Shown here piece after piece: positions 41,030-50,509 of a stretch of 64,000 bases of DNA. Each line of letters opens with the position of its first letter. The first letter of the stretch is position 1. Source of the DNA: Silanimonas sp. (GTDB lineage: Bacteria > Pseudomonadota > Gammaproteobacteria > Xanthomonadales > Xanthomonadaceae); NCBI RefSeq assembly GCF_027530345.1, contig NZ_JAPZQK010000009.1, forward strand, positions 1-64,000, read 5' to 3'. The notes under the pieces are model-generated. The model did not search any database. It was not told where the DNA came from and was given only the letters and a program-made list of their open reading frames with translations. A program made the translations under genes and the position numbers.

Positions 41030-43495
41030 ATGGCCATGCGCGCTCACGATCGCCCCGCCGAATACGACGTCGTCATCATCGGTGCCGGGCCGGCCGGCCT
41101 CTCCGCCGCCTCGCGTGCTGCCGCCCGCGGCAACCGCTACGTGCTGCTGGAGGCCGCACCGCACCCGTCGGACACGATCTTCAAGTACCAGAAGGGCAAG
41201 CACGTGATGGCCGAGCCCGGGTTCCTGCCGCTGCGCAGCGGCATGAGCTTCGCGGCCGGCAAGCGTGAGACCGTGCTCGGCACCTGGAACGACGAACTCG
41301 CCACGCAGGGCATCCACATCCTCCACGGCAAGCGCGTCAACGGCATCGACCGCGACCCGAAGGCCGCGCCGTTCACGGTGCGCTGCGAGGACGGCAGCAG
41401 CTACACCACGCGCAACGTCATCCTCGGCATCGGCCTGCAGGGCAACGTGCGGAAGATGGGCGTGCCGGGCGAAGAGCATCCCAACGTCCAGTACACGCTG
41501 TCCGACCCGGACGAGTACGAGGGCGAGACGGTGATCGTCGTCGGTGCCGGCGACGCCGGCATCGAGAACGCGATGGGCCTGATCGCGAAGAACACCGTGC
41601 ACCTGATGAACCGGCAGGAGGAGTTCACGGTCTGCAAGGACGCCAACCGCGACGCCATCCAGGCGCAGGAGCGCGCCGGCAAGGTGCGCATCTGGCATTC
41701 GGCCTTCGCCGCGCGCGTTGATCCCCCGCCGGCCGATCCGAAGCTCGCGCCGGGGGCGAAGCCGCCCCTGATGAGCTTCGTGTTCAACGGCAAGGTCGGC
41801 GAGCAGAGCATTCCCTGCCATCGCATCATCGTCCGTGCCGGCGCTATCCCGCCGCGCAAGCTGGTCGAAGGCTTCGGCGTGCAGTTTCCGAACGAGGACC
41901 CCTCGGCCATCCCGGTGCTGTCCGAGACCTACGAGTCGAACGTGCCGGGCCTGTTCGTCGTCGGCGCGCTGGGCGGCTACCCGCTGATCAAGCAGGCGAT
42001 GAACCAGGGCCACGAGGTCGTCGACACGATCAATGGCGACGTGGTCGAGCCGGTCGACGAGCCGCTGTTGCGCGACCGGCTGAAGGCGTGGCGCCCCGGC
42101 GTGGCGGCTTCGACCGTCGTCGACGAGATCGGGCGGCACCCCTTGCTCGGAACGCTCACCAAGCTGCAGCGCCGCGAGCTGCTGCTGGAAAGCACCGTCC
42201 ACGTGCTGCCGAAGGACGCGGTGGTCTTCAAGAAGAACGACTACAGCAACAGCTTCTGGTCGATCATCGGCGGCAACGTGCAGATCGACACCGACGGCGA
42301 CGAGGGCAACCGTCGTGCCGTCGTGCTCGGCGCCGGGCGCTTCTTCGGCGAGATGGGCCTGCTTTCCGGGCGCCGTCGCACCGCCACGGTGTCGGCCGGC
42401 CTGAACTGCGTGCTGATCGAGACGCCGCGCCGCACGATGCTCAAGCTGATGAGTGCCTCGGAGCGCCTGCGCGACAAGATCGACCAGGCCTTCGTCCGCA
42501 ACGCGGTGTTCAACTACATCGGCCCGCTGCTCGGCACCGAAGTGATCGACGCGATGATCGACCGCGGCGTCACGCTGAAGCGCTTCAACGCCGGGCAGGT
42601 GCTGTTCAAGGAAGGCGATGCCGCCGACGGCCTCTACCTGATCCGCCGCGGCTCGGTGGCCGTGTCGAAGCGGATCAAGAGCGAAGACCGCGTTCTCGCG
42701 TATGTCAGCGCCGGCAACTACGTCGGCGAAATGGCCATGCTCGACGGCGGTGCGCGCACGGCGACGGTGACGGCCTCGGTGCTGACCGAAGTGCTGGTGT
42801 TCGAAGCCGAAGGCATCCGCAAGCAGATCCAGTCGACGCCGGCGCTTCGCAAGGCGCTGGAAGGGATCATGCAGGCGCGCACCGAGCAGAACATCGCCGC
42901 GGAGCAGGACGTCGAGGACGGCAGCGCGCTCTCGCGCTTCCTGCTCAAGCAGGGCGTGGGCGATGCCTCCGACCTGCTCGTCATCGACGAGGGCCTGTGC
43001 GTCCAGTGCAACAACTGCGAGACCGCCTGCGCCGAGTCGCATGGCGGCACCTCGCGCCTGAAGCGCGAAGCCGGCGCCACCTTCGCCCGCGTGCACCTGC
43101 CGGTGGCCTGCCGCCACTGCGAGAACCCGCACTGCATGAAGGACTGCCCGCCCGACGCGATCCGTCGTGGTCCGGCCGGCGAAGTCACCATCAGCGAAGC
43201 CTGCATCGGCTGCGGCAACTGCCAGCGCAACTGCCCCTACGGCGTCATCCAGATGGCGCCGGAAGCGCCGCCGAAACCCGGCGGTGGTTTGCTGTGGCTG
43301 CTGCTCGGCATCGGTGCGGCGCCGGGCGAACGCAAGCCCGAAGTCGAAGGCGACGTCGTCAAGAAGGCCGTGAAGTGCGATATGTGCACCGGCATCAAGG
43401 GCGGCCCGCGCTGCGTCGATGCCTGTCCGACCGGCGCCGCTAAGCGACTCTCGGCGGAAGCGCTGTTCCGGCAGATCCGCCAGGTCGCGGACTGA
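41030..43495 (+). CDS. Fusion: FAD/NAD(P) oxidoreductase, two cyclic-nucleotide-binding domains and a 4x[4Fe-4S] ferredoxin module
   Basis: An 821-residue cytoplasmic protein without signal or membrane helix. Residues 11-340 form a thioredoxin-reductase-like flavoprotein with GAGPAGLSAAS (18-28) and a second dinucleotide site VVGAGDAGIENA (170-181); the CxxC disulfide of true thioredoxin reductase is absent. Two cNMP domains follow (about 375-480 and 505-610), each with a CRP-like phosphate cassette (GEMGLLSGRRRTATV, GEMAMLDGGARTATV) keeping Glu and Arg. Residues 655-800 hold 16 Cys in four sets, as in DmsB/NrfC-type iron-sulfur subunits. It could link NAD(P)H to the cytochromes under nucleotide control. 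Confidence 0.85.
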   Translation: MAMRAHDRPAEYDVVIIGAGPAGLSAASRAAARGNRYVLLEAAPHPSDTIFKYQKGKHVMAEPGFLPLRSGMSFAAGKRETVLGTWNDELATQGIHILHGKRVNGIDRDPKAAPFTVRCEDGSSYTTRNVILGIGLQGNVRKMGVPGEEHPNVQYTLSDPDEYEGETVIVVGAGDAGIENAMGLIAKNTVHLMNRQEEFTVCKDANRDAIQAQERAGKVRIWHSAFAARVDPPPADPKLAPGAKPPLMSFVFNGKVGEQSIPCHRIIVRAGAIPPRKLVEGFGVQFPNEDPSAIPVLSETYESNVPGLFVVGALGGYPLIKQAMNQGHEVVDTINGDVVEPVDEPLLRDRLKAWRPGVAASTVVDEIGRHPLLGTLTKLQRRELLLESTVHVLPKDAVVFKKNDYSNSFWSIIGGNVQIDTDGDEGNRRAVVLGAGRFFGEMGLLSGRRRTATVSAGLNCVLIETPRRTMLKLMSASERLRDKIDQAFVRNAVFNYIGPLLGTEVIDAMIDRGVTLKRFNAGQVLFKEGDAADGLYLIRRGSVAVSKRIKSEDRVLAYVSAGNYVGEMAMLDGGARTATVTASVLTEVLVFEAEGIRKQIQSTPALRKALEGIMQARTEQNIAAEQDVEDGSALSRFLLKQGVGDASDLLVIDEGLCVQCNNCETACAESHGGTSRLKREAGATFARVHLPVACRHCENPHCMKDCPPDAIRRGPAGEVTISEACIGCGNCQRNCPYGVIQMAPEAPPKPGGGLLWLLLGIGAAPGERKPEVEGDVVKKAVKCDMCTGIKGGPRCVDACPTGAAKRLSAEALFRQIRQVAD

Positions 43496-43528
43496 TCCAG
43501 CCCCGCCGCGCCCCGAGGGGCCGGCGGT

Positions 43529-44065
43529 TCAGAGCGTCTTTTCGATCCGCACGAGGCCCGGTTCGTCCGAGGGCAGGCGGCGGAAGCCGAGCTGCTGCGC
43601 GAGGTGCAGCATCTGCGTGTTCTCCTGCAGCACGTCGCCGTACACGGCATCGAGCCGCTTGAGCTTCGCCCAACGCAGCATCTGCTTCATCAGCAGTGTG
43701 CCGAGACCCTGGTTGGCCAGATGGCGGATCACCAGGATGGCGAAGTCGGCGCGCCGGGTGCCGGTGTCGATCGCGGCGCGCACCACGCCGCCCACCAGCG
43801 CCTGCCCGGGGGCCTCCGGCTCGGCCAGTACCAGGGCGAACTGCGTCCGGGGATCGATGTGGGTCAGCCGCCGCGCCATCTTCGGCGTCAGCTCCGTCAG
43901 CGGGTGCAGGAAGCGCATCCGCACCTCCTCCGGGGTGAGCAGCGCGAATCCCGCGCGCAAGGGCTCGGCATCGGCGGGGAGAATCGGCCGCATCCACAGC
44001 CGCCGCCCGTCATCGAGCTGCAGTTCGTCCTGCCAGGGTTTGCCCAAGGGCCGTCGGTGGATCAC
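43529..44065 (-). CDS. GNAT acetyltransferase, Pat/PatZ catalytic-domain type
   Basis: A 178-residue protein equivalent to the C-terminal acetyltransferase domain of the protein-lysine acetyltransferase Pat. It has LWMRPILPADAEPLRAGFALLTPEEVRMRFLHPL, then ALVLAEPE, VRAAIDTGTRRADFAILV, the acetyl-CoA loop NQGLGTLLMKQML and the Asn-containing LQENTQMLHLAQQLGF. The large CoA-ligase-like domain of full Pat is absent. The GTG at 44065 has GGAGG upstream; a longer frame to 44167 has no support. It converges on the cytochrome operon. Confidence 0.8.
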   Translation of the reverse strand: MIHRRPLGKPWQDELQLDDGRRLWMRPILPADAEPLRAGFALLTPEEVRMRFLHPLTELTPKMARRLTHIDPRTQFALVLAEPEAPGQALVGGVVRAAIDTGTRRADFAILVIRHLANQGLGTLLMKQMLRWAKLKRLDAVYGDVLQENTQMLHLAQQLGFRRLPSDEPGLVRIEKTL

Positions 44066-44159
44066 GGGTGCGCCTCCGCTCAGGTGCCCAGACTCGCGCA
44101 TCCCCGGCCTTCGGTCGAGATCGCCGGGTGAAGACCGAGGGGGCATCGCTGCCGGGCTA

Positions 44160-44186
44160 TTGACCAATGTAATAACGCGCTATTAC
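44160..44186 (+). promoter_or_regulatory. Promoter and palindromic operator of the histidine operon
   Basis: TTGACC at 44160-44165 serves as -35. An 18-bp palindrome (GTAATA, six central bases ACGCGC, TATTAC) at 44169-44186 fills the spacer and covers the -10 (TATTAC or TTACAG). 16 of 18 positions are symmetric. Its size and position fit a dimeric TrpR-type repressor, and the first gene downstream encodes one. Confidence 0.7.
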
Positions 44187-44197
44187 AGTGCGTGCCC

Positions 44198-44587
44198 ATG
44201 AAGCGCCGTCCTGCCCTCGATCGTTCCCCCGTCTCCGTCGCCGCCCCTTCGGCGGCCGGCCTCGGCGCGGGTGCGCGCCTCGACGGGCTGGTCGAGGCCC
44301 TGCGTGCCCTCGAGACGCCCGACGAGGTCCGCCGTTTCCTGATCGACCTCTGCACGCCCGCCGAGCTCGAGGCCATGGCCGACCGCTGGGCGGTCGTGCC
44401 GGAACTCGCCGAAGGGCGCGCCTACCGCGAGATCCACGACCGCACCGGCGTGAGCGTCACCACTGTGGGCCGCGTCGCCCGCTGCTTGTCCCTCGGCGCG
44501 GGCGGCTACCGCCTCGCCGCCGAACGCCTCGGGCATCTGTCGCCCGGCGCGGCCTTCGCCGTGCCCGGCCACGAACACACGCCCTGA
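44198..44587 (+). CDS. TrpR-family transcriptional regulator of the his operon (HisR-like)
   Basis: A 129-residue DNA-binding protein with a TrpR/YerC domain at residues 30-95. [23 protein letters not shown] is the helix bundle and [22 protein letters not shown] is the helix-turn-helix. E. coli TrpR is 108 residues; here a 25-residue N-terminal extension and a Gly-rich tail are added. Placed directly before hisG with 38 bases between, it probably represses the operon and itself, with histidine or a related metabolite as corepressor. A TrpR-type histidine regulator has been proposed for Xanthomonadales by comparative genomics. A GTG at 44192 is an alternative start. Confidence 0.82.
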   Translation: MKRRPALDRSPVSVAAPSAAGLGAGARLDGLVEALRALETPDEVRRFLIDLCTPAELEAMADRWAVVPELAEGRAYREIHDRTGVSVTTVGRVARCLSLGAGGYRLAAERLGHLSPGAAFAVPGHEHTP

Positions 44588-44625
44588 TCCCCCAAACCGA
44601 TTCGCTTTCCCACGGAGCCCGCACC

Positions 44626-45525
44626 ATGCGGACGCACGATCGCCTGCGCATTGCCATCCAGAAATCCGGCCGCCTCTCGGACCCCGCCCGCGACCTGCTC
44701 GCGCGCGCCGGCCTCAGCTTCCGCGAGAGCCGCGACCGCCTGTTTTGCTATGGCGAATCGCTGCCCATCGACCTGCTCCTCGTCCGCGACGACGACATCC
44801 CCGGGCTGATTGCCGAAGGCGTCTGCGATCTCGGCATCGTTGGCCTGAACGTGCTGGCCGAGCAGGACTACGAGCGCCGCGCGAAGGGCGAGGGCGAGGC
44901 CTTCAGCGTCGTGCGCCGCCTCGGTTTTGGCCGCTGCCGCCTGTCGGTGGCGGTGCCGCAGGACTGGGAGTGGCCCGGCCCGCAGCGCCTCGCCGGCCTG
45001 CGCTGCGCCACCAGCTACCCGGCCCTGCTGGCGAAGTGGCTGAAGGACAACGCCGTCGATGCCGAACCCGTGCTGCTGTCGGGCTCGGTGGAGATCGCCC
45101 CGCGCTTGGGCAAGGCCGAGACCATCTGCGACCTCGTCTCCACCGGCGGCACACTGGTGGCCAACCAGCTGAAGGAAGTGGCGGTGATCCTCGAGAGCGA
45201 GGCGGTCATCGCCGGCCCCTCGAAGCCATTCAACGACGAGCGCCAGGCGCTGGCCGACCTGCTGCTGCGTCGCCTCGACGGCGTGCTGTCGGTGAAGGCC
45301 GCGAAGCTGCTGATGCTGCAGGCCGAGCGCGCCGCGCTGGGCGAACTGCTGAAGCTGCTGCCGGACGTGGACGCGCCGCTGGTGACCACGCTCGACGGCG
45401 ATGGCTCGCGCGTCGCGGTGCAGGCGCTGTGCCGCACGGCGGTGACCTGGCAGCGCCTCGAGGACATGAAGAAGGCCGGTGCCAGCGCCCTGATGGTGCT
45501 GCCGGTCGAGCAGATGCTGGCCTGA
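44626..45525 (+). CDS. hisG: ATP phosphoribosyltransferase HisG (long form)
   Basis: First enzyme of histidine synthesis: joins ATP and PRPP to phosphoribosyl-ATP. The 299-residue length marks the long form, with a C-terminal ACT-like regulatory domain for histidine feedback ([15 protein letters not shown] onward), so no HisZ partner is needed. Core motifs are [25 protein letters not shown], and the PRPP-binding loop [23 protein letters not shown] lies ten bases before the ATG. Start of the catalytic gene series. Confidence 0.96.
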   Translation: MRTHDRLRIAIQKSGRLSDPARDLLARAGLSFRESRDRLFCYGESLPIDLLLVRDDDIPGLIAEGVCDLGIVGLNVLAEQDYERRAKGEGEAFSVVRRLGFGRCRLSVAVPQDWEWPGPQRLAGLRCATSYPALLAKWLKDNAVDAEPVLLSGSVEIAPRLGKAETICDLVSTGGTLVANQLKEVAVILESEAVIAGPSKPFNDERQALADLLLRRLDGVLSVKAAKLLMLQAERAALGELLKLLPDVDAPLVTTLDGDGSRVAVQALCRTAVTWQRLEDMKKAGASALMVLPVEQMLA

Positions 45526-45538
45526 GCACGACGATTGG

Positions 45539-46846
45539 ATGACGACCATGAAGACCCTCGACTGGGCCGGACTTTCCGCTGACGAGCGCGCCGCCGCGCT
45601 CGCGCGGCCGCCCTCGAATTCGAGCGAGGAGCGCATCGCCGCCGTGCAGCGCATCCTCGCGCAGGTGCGCGCCGACGGCGACACCGCGCTGCGCGCGCTG
45701 ACCCGCCGCTTCGACAACGTCGAACTGGATTCGATCGAGGTCGGCGCCGCCGAGTTCGACGCCGCCGAAGCGGGCCTCGATCCGGCGCTGCGCGCGGCGA
45801 TGATCGAAGCGAAGTCGCGCCTTGACGCGTGGCACCGCGCTGGCGCGCCGATGGAGTTCGAGATCGATACCGCCCCGGGCGTGCGCTGCGGCCGCGTGCT
45901 GCGCGCCATCGACACCGTCGGCCTGTACGTGCCGGCCGGCTCGGCACCGCTGCCTTCGACCGCACTGATGCTCGGCGTGCCCTCGCAGATCGCCGGCTGC
46001 CGCGAAGTGGTGGTGTGCACGCCGCCGCGGCCCGACGGAAGCGCCGATTCGGCCGTGCTGGTGGCGGCTCGGCTGTGCGGCGTCCGCCGCGTGTTCAAGA
46101 TCGGCGGCGCGCAGGCCATTGCCGCGATGGCCTTCGGCACCGAATCCATTCCGCGCTGCGACAAGCTGTTCGGGCCCGGCAACGCCTGGGTGATGCTGGC
46201 GAAGTCGCAGGTCACCGCGCTGCCCGACGGCCCCGCCATCGACATGCCGGCCGGCCCCTCGGAAGTGCTGGTCATCGCTGATGCCGGCGCCAACCCGGCT
46301 TTCATTGCCGCCGACCTGCTCGCGCAGGCCGAGCACGGCCCCGATTCGCAAGTGGTCTTCGTCACCGACAGCGCGGCGCAGGTCGCGGCTGTCGAGGCGG
46401 AGGTGCGCGCGCAGGTCGCACGACTGCCGCGCGAAGCGATCGCGACGAAGGCGCTGGATTTTGCCCGCCTCATCGTCTTACCCACGCTGGACGAGGCCTT
46501 CGCGATCAGCAACGCCTACGGTCCCGAGCACCTGATCGTGCAGCTGCGCGAACCGCGCGCCTGGCTGCCGAAGATCACCTGCGCCGGCTCGATCTTCCTT
46601 GGCGACTACGCGCCGGAATCGCTGGGTGACTACTGCTCCGGCACCAACCACGTGCTGCCCACCGGCGGCGCGGCGCGGGCGTGGAGTGGTGTGTCGGTGG
46701 CGAGCTTCCAGCGCAGCATCAGCGTGCAGCAGGTGAGCCGCGAAGGGCTTCGCGCGATCGGCCCCTGTGCCGTCACGATGGCCCGCGCGGAGTCGCTCGA
46801 AGCGCATGCGCAGGCCGTCGTGCAGCGGCTGGAGGCCTCGGCATGA
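45539..46846 (+). CDS. hisD: Histidinol dehydrogenase HisD
   Basis: Last two steps of the pathway: oxidises histidinol to histidine with two NAD+. It has 435 residues, the normal length. It contains [57 protein letters not shown] and the zinc/catalytic segment [16 protein letters not shown], plus [15 protein letters not shown] at 45548 is an alternative start three codons in. The stop overlaps the hisC ATG by four bases. Confidence 0.96.
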   Translation: MTTMKTLDWAGLSADERAAALARPPSNSSEERIAAVQRILAQVRADGDTALRALTRRFDNVELDSIEVGAAEFDAAEAGLDPALRAAMIEAKSRLDAWHRAGAPMEFEIDTAPGVRCGRVLRAIDTVGLYVPAGSAPLPSTALMLGVPSQIAGCREVVVCTPPRPDGSADSAVLVAARLCGVRRVFKIGGAQAIAAMAFGTESIPRCDKLFGPGNAWVMLAKSQVTALPDGPAIDMPAGPSEVLVIADAGANPAFIAADLLAQAEHGPDSQVVFVTDSAAQVAAVEAEVRAQVARLPREAIATKALDFARLIVLPTLDEAFAISNAYGPEHLIVQLREPRAWLPKITCAGSIFLGDYAPESLGDYCSGTNHVLPTGGAARAWSGVSVASFQRSISVQQVSREGLRAIGPCAVTMARAESLEAHAQAVVQRLEASA

Positions 46847-47946
46847 ACGTGCTCGATCTGGTCCGCGCCGACCTGCGCGATTTCGGTGGCTACGGCTCGG
46901 CGCGCAAGACCGGCCTCAAGGGCCGCGTCTGGCTCAATGCCAATGAGAGCCCATGGGCCTCGCCGGCCGATCCGGGGCAGGGCCTCAACCGCTACCCCGA
47001 GCCGCAGCCGGCGGCGTTGCGGGCGCGCCTTGCTGTGCTCTACGGCGTGCCCGAGGACAGCCTGCTGATGACGCGCGGCAGCGATGAAGGCATCGACCTG
47101 CTGACGCGCGCGCTCTGCCGCGCGGAACGCGAGGCCGTTCTGGTCGCGCCGCCGGTGTTCGGCATGTACGCCGTGTCGGCGCGCGTGCAGGGGGCGCCGG
47201 TGGTCGATGTGCCGCTGGTGGACGAGGGCGATCGCTTCCGTTTCGACATCGATGCGGCACTCCGTGCGTTGGAGCTGTCGGTCGCGAAGGCGCCGGTCAA
47301 GATCCTCTACGTCTGCTCGCCGTCGAACCCCACCGGTGGCGCGGTATCGAACACCGAACTCGAGCGCCTGCTGCGTGGCGTTTCGGGTCGCGCGCTCGTC
47401 GTGGTCGACGAAGCCTATGGCGAGTACAACGAGGCGCCCGGCGCGCTCGCTCTACGCGAGCGCTTCCCGAACCTCGTCGTGCTGCGCACGCTGTCGAAGG
47501 CGTATGCGCTCGCCGGCGCGCGGCTCGGCATCACCATCGGCGATCCGGCGCTGATCCGCGTGCTCGCTGCCATTGCCCCGCCGTACCCGCTGGCGTCGCC
47601 GGCCGTCGCCTTGGCACTCGATGCCGTATCGCCCTCGGCCGCCGACGAGGCGAAGCGCCGCGCCGGCCGCATCGTCGCAGAGCGCGGCCGCGTGGCCGAA
47701 GCGCTGCGCGGGCTCGACGGCGTGCGCGCCGTCTACGCCTCCGACGCCAACTACCTGCTGGTGCGCTTCGCAGATGCCGAAGCCGCCATGCAGGCCCTGC
47801 TCGCCGCCGGCGTCGTCGTGCGCGACCAGCGCGCGGCGCCCCAGCTCAAGGATGCCCTGCGCATCACCATCGGCACCGCGGAGGAGAACGACGCGATGCT
47901 CGCCGCCCTTGCTGCCCTCCCTGCGCGCGTCGCCGCGACGGCCTGA
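46843..47946 (+). CDS. hisC: Histidinol-phosphate aminotransferase HisC
   Basis: PLP enzyme converting imidazole-acetol phosphate to histidinol phosphate. 367 residues of class I/II fold: [13 protein letters not shown] and RYPEPQP at the N-terminus, [31 protein letters not shown], the PLP lysine in [15 protein letters not shown], and a substrate Arg in LRITIG near the C-terminus. The length is typical (350-370). Four-base overlap with hisD and nine bases to hisB. Confidence 0.95.
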   Translation: MNVLDLVRADLRDFGGYGSARKTGLKGRVWLNANESPWASPADPGQGLNRYPEPQPAALRARLAVLYGVPEDSLLMTRGSDEGIDLLTRALCRAEREAVLVAPPVFGMYAVSARVQGAPVVDVPLVDEGDRFRFDIDAALRALELSVAKAPVKILYVCSPSNPTGGAVSNTELERLLRGVSGRALVVVDEAYGEYNEAPGALALRERFPNLVVLRTLSKAYALAGARLGITIGDPALIRVLAAIAPPYPLASPAVALALDAVSPSAADEAKRRAGRIVAERGRVAEALRGLDGVRAVYASDANYLLVRFADAEAAMQALLAAGVVVRDQRAAPQLKDALRITIGTAEENDAMLAALAALPARVAATA

Positions 47947-47955
47947 GACCCTGCC

Positions 47956-49098
47956 ATGCCCCAGAAGATCCTGTTCATCGACCGCGACGGCGTGCTGATC
48001 GACGAGCCCGCCGACGAGCAGATCGATTCGTTCCAGAAATTCCGCCTCACGAAGGGCTGCATCGCCGCCCTGCAGAAGCTCCGTGATGCCGGCTTCCAGT
48101 TCGTCATGGTCAGCAACCAGGACGGCCTCGGCACGCCGAGCTTCCCGCGCGAGACCTTCGAGGGGCCGCAGCGCCTGCTGCTGCAGATCCTCGAATCGCA
48201 GGGCATCACTTTCCGCGAAGTGCTCATCGACGAGAGCTTCGCGCGCGAGAACCTGCCAACTCGAAAGCCCGGCATCGGGATGGTCATGCACTACCTGCGT
48301 GATCGCGACATCGACCTCGCCAGCAGCGCGATGGTCGGTGACCGCGAAACGGACATGCAATTCGCCACCAACCTCGGTGTGCGTGGTTTCCGCTTGAAGG
48401 ACGGCCACTACGACTGGGCGGGCATCGCGCATGCGCTCACCGCTTCGCCGCGCACGGCCACCGTCGAGCGCGCGACGAAGGAGACGAAGATCACCGTGCA
48501 GGTCGACCTCGACCGCGCGAGCGAGCCGGCCATCGCCACCGGCCACGGCTTCTTCGACCACATGCTGGAGCAGCTCGGCAAGCACGGCGGCTTCGGGTTG
48601 GCCGTGCGCTGCGCCGGCGACCTGCACATCGACGAGCACCACACCGTCGAGGACTGCGCGCTGGCCATCGGCCAGGCATTGAAGCAGGCGCTGGGCGACA
48701 AGCGCGGCATCGGCCGCTACGGCTTCGATGGCGGCGAGGGGCAGGGCGGTGAACCTTCGTCGGCCGGGGTGGACGGCTTCGGCGCCGAGGCTCGGGCCGC
48801 GTTCGCGCTGCCGATGGACGAGACCCGCGCTTCCGCGGTGGTCGATTTCTCCGGCCGGCCCTACTTCGTCTTCGAAGGCGCGTTTCAGCGCGCCGAGGTG
48901 GGCGGCCTCGCCACCGAACTGGTGCCGCACTTCTTCCGCTCGCTCTGCGAAACCGCCGGCCTGAACCTGCACCTGCAGGTGCGTGGCGAGAACACGCACC
49001 ACATGGTCGAGGCCTGTTTCAAGGTCGTCGCCCGCGCGCTGCGCCTCGCGATCCGTCGCGAAGGCACGGCCTTGCCGAGCACCAAGGGCGTGCTGTGA
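47956..49098 (+). CDS. hisB: Bifunctional histidinol-phosphatase / imidazoleglycerol-phosphate dehydratase HisB
   Basis: A 380-residue fusion as in enterobacteria. The N-terminal HAD phosphatase (1-165) has [22 protein letters not shown] and [11 protein letters not shown]. It hydrolyses histidinol phosphate. The C-terminal dehydratase (about 170-380) has [39 protein letters not shown] and [16 protein letters not shown], with Mn-binding His clusters. An insert [21 protein letters not shown] (about 259-279) lengthens the dehydratase relative to E. coli HisB (355 residues). Its stop overlaps hisH. Confidence 0.96.
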   Translation: MPQKILFIDRDGVLIDEPADEQIDSFQKFRLTKGCIAALQKLRDAGFQFVMVSNQDGLGTPSFPRETFEGPQRLLLQILESQGITFREVLIDESFARENLPTRKPGIGMVMHYLRDRDIDLASSAMVGDRETDMQFATNLGVRGFRLKDGHYDWAGIAHALTASPRTATVERATKETKITVQVDLDRASEPAIATGHGFFDHMLEQLGKHGGFGLAVRCAGDLHIDEHHTVEDCALAIGQALKQALGDKRGIGRYGFDGGEGQGGEPSSAGVDGFGAEARAAFALPMDETRASAVVDFSGRPYFVFEGAFQRAEVGGLATELVPHFFRSLCETAGLNLHLQVRGENTHHMVEACFKVVARALRLAIRREGTALPSTKGVL

Positions 49099-49730
49099 GC
49101 GGCGCGTTGCCCGCCCTTGATGCCTCGCGCATCCGGCTGGTGCTGCTGGATTCCGGCGGCGCCAACCTCGGTTCCGTGCAGGCCGCGTTCGCGCGGCTCG
49201 GCGTGGAGGCGCCGGTCACCAGCGACGCCCAGCGCATCCGCGCGGCGACCCATGTGCTGCTGCCCGGCGTCGGCGCTGCGGGCCCGGCAATGGCGCGACT
49301 GCGCGCGAACGGTCTCGATCGCCTCATCCCGACGCTCACGCAGCCGCTGATGGGCATCTGCGTCGGCATGCAGCTGCTGTTCGAGCACTCGGTCGAAGGC
49401 GAGGTGGATTGCCTCGGCCTGCTGCCGGGTCGCGTCGAGCGCCTGCCGGAGTCGCCCGGCGTGCGCGTGCCGCACATGGGGTGGAACGGGCTGCAGGCGG
49501 CCTCCGCCGAGACGGCCGCGCACCCGCTGATGGCCGGGCTCGACGGCCGCCATGCCTACTTCGTGCACAGCTACGCGTATCGCGGCGACGCGAACGCGCT
49601 GGCCACCAGCACGCACGGCCAGCCCTTCACCGCCATCGCCGCCCGTGGCCACGTCATGGGGGCGCAGTGCCACCCCGAGCGCAGCGCCGCGACCGGCGCG
49701 CGCCTCCTCCGCAACTTCCTTTCGCTTTAG
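49095..49730 (+). CDS. hisH: Imidazole glycerol phosphate synthase glutaminase subunit HisH
   Basis: A class I glutamine amidotransferase of 211 residues that supplies ammonia to HisF. The nucleophile Cys lies in [12 protein letters not shown], the oxyanion segment is [11 protein letters not shown], and the His/Glu pair is in [20 protein letters not shown] and YFVHSYAY are standard. The GTG start overlaps the hisB stop, so it is translationally coupled to hisB. Confidence 0.95.
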   Translation: MSGALPALDASRIRLVLLDSGGANLGSVQAAFARLGVEAPVTSDAQRIRAATHVLLPGVGAAGPAMARLRANGLDRLIPTLTQPLMGICVGMQLLFEHSVEGEVDCLGLLPGRVERLPESPGVRVPHMGWNGLQAASAETAAHPLMAGLDGRHAYFVHSYAYRGDANALATSTHGQPFTAIAARGHVMGAQCHPERSAATGARLLRNFLSL

Positions 49731-49738
49731 GCGTCATC

Positions 49739-50509
49739 GTGTCCTTCATCCTCTATCCCGCCATCGACATCCGCGAAGGCCGCGTCGTGCGTCTCCGCCA
49801 AGGCGACTACGACGCCGAGACCCGCTATGCGGACGACCCGCTCGCCCTCGCGAAGCGCTATGCCGAGGCCGGCGCCGAGTGGCTGCATCTCGTCGACCTC
49901 GATGCCGCGAAGGCCGGGGGTTGGACGCTCGGCCCGCTCGTCGAGGCGATCCGCCGCGAGACGACGCTGAAGGTTCAGACCGGCGGTGGCGTTCGCGACG
50001 ATGCTGACGTGCTGACGATCCTCGGGGCGGGCGCCTCGCGGGTCGTCATCGGCTCGCTGGCCATCAGGCAGGCGAACCGGGTGCTCGGCTGGCTGGAGCG
50101 CTTCGGCAACGATCGGATCACCATCGCCCTCGATGCCCGCGCCGACGATGCCGGCGTTTTCCGCTTGCCGGTGCATGGTTGGACCGAGGCCTCGGGCCTC
50201 GCGCTGTTCGACCTGCTCAAGCGCTATGCCGACACCGGCCTGCGCCACCTGCTGTGCACCGACATCGCGCGCGACGGCATGCTCGCGGGCCTCAACCTCG
50301 ACCTCTACCGGGAGATCGCCACGCGTTTCCCTGAGGTCGCGGTGCAGGCCTCCGGCGGCGTGGCCTCGCCCGACGATGTCCTCGGCGCCCGCGCGGCCGG
50401 TGCTGGCGGTGCCATTCTCGGCAAGGCCTTGTTGGACGGCCGCTTCACGATGGTCGATGCCTTGGCTGCGTTGGATGCGGCCGAGGGCCGGCCGCAGGAG
50501 ACGGCCTGA
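49739..50509 (+). CDS. hisA: Phosphoribosylformimino-AICAR phosphate isomerase HisA
   Basis: A 256-residue TIM-barrel enzyme that performs the Amadori rearrangement of ProFAR. It has the half-barrel repeat typical of HisA/HisF. Catalytic Asp lies in [20 protein letters not shown], the second in [10 protein letters not shown], with phosphate-binding [12 protein letters not shown] and [12 protein letters not shown]. The GTG start at 49739 follows the hisH stop by eight bases. Its stop overlaps the hisF ATG by one base. Confidence 0.95.
   Translation: MSFILYPAIDIREGRVVRLRQGDYDAETRYADDPLALAKRYAEAGAEWLHLVDLDAAKAGGWTLGPLVEAIRRETTLKVQTGGGVRDDADVLTILGAGASRVVIGSLAIRQANRVLGWLERFGNDRITIALDARADDAGVFRLPVHGWTEASGLALFDLLKRYADTGLRHLLCTDIARDGMLAGLNLDLYREIATRFPEVAVQASGGVASPDDVLGARAAGAGGAILGKALLDGRFTMVDALAALDAAEGRPQETA

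Noticed and set aside
43500-43528. Terminator after the multiheme operon
   Set aside because: The GC-rich region has an imperfect stem (CCGCCGCGCCCC with GGGGCCGGCGG) and no T-run, so it was not listed as a feature.
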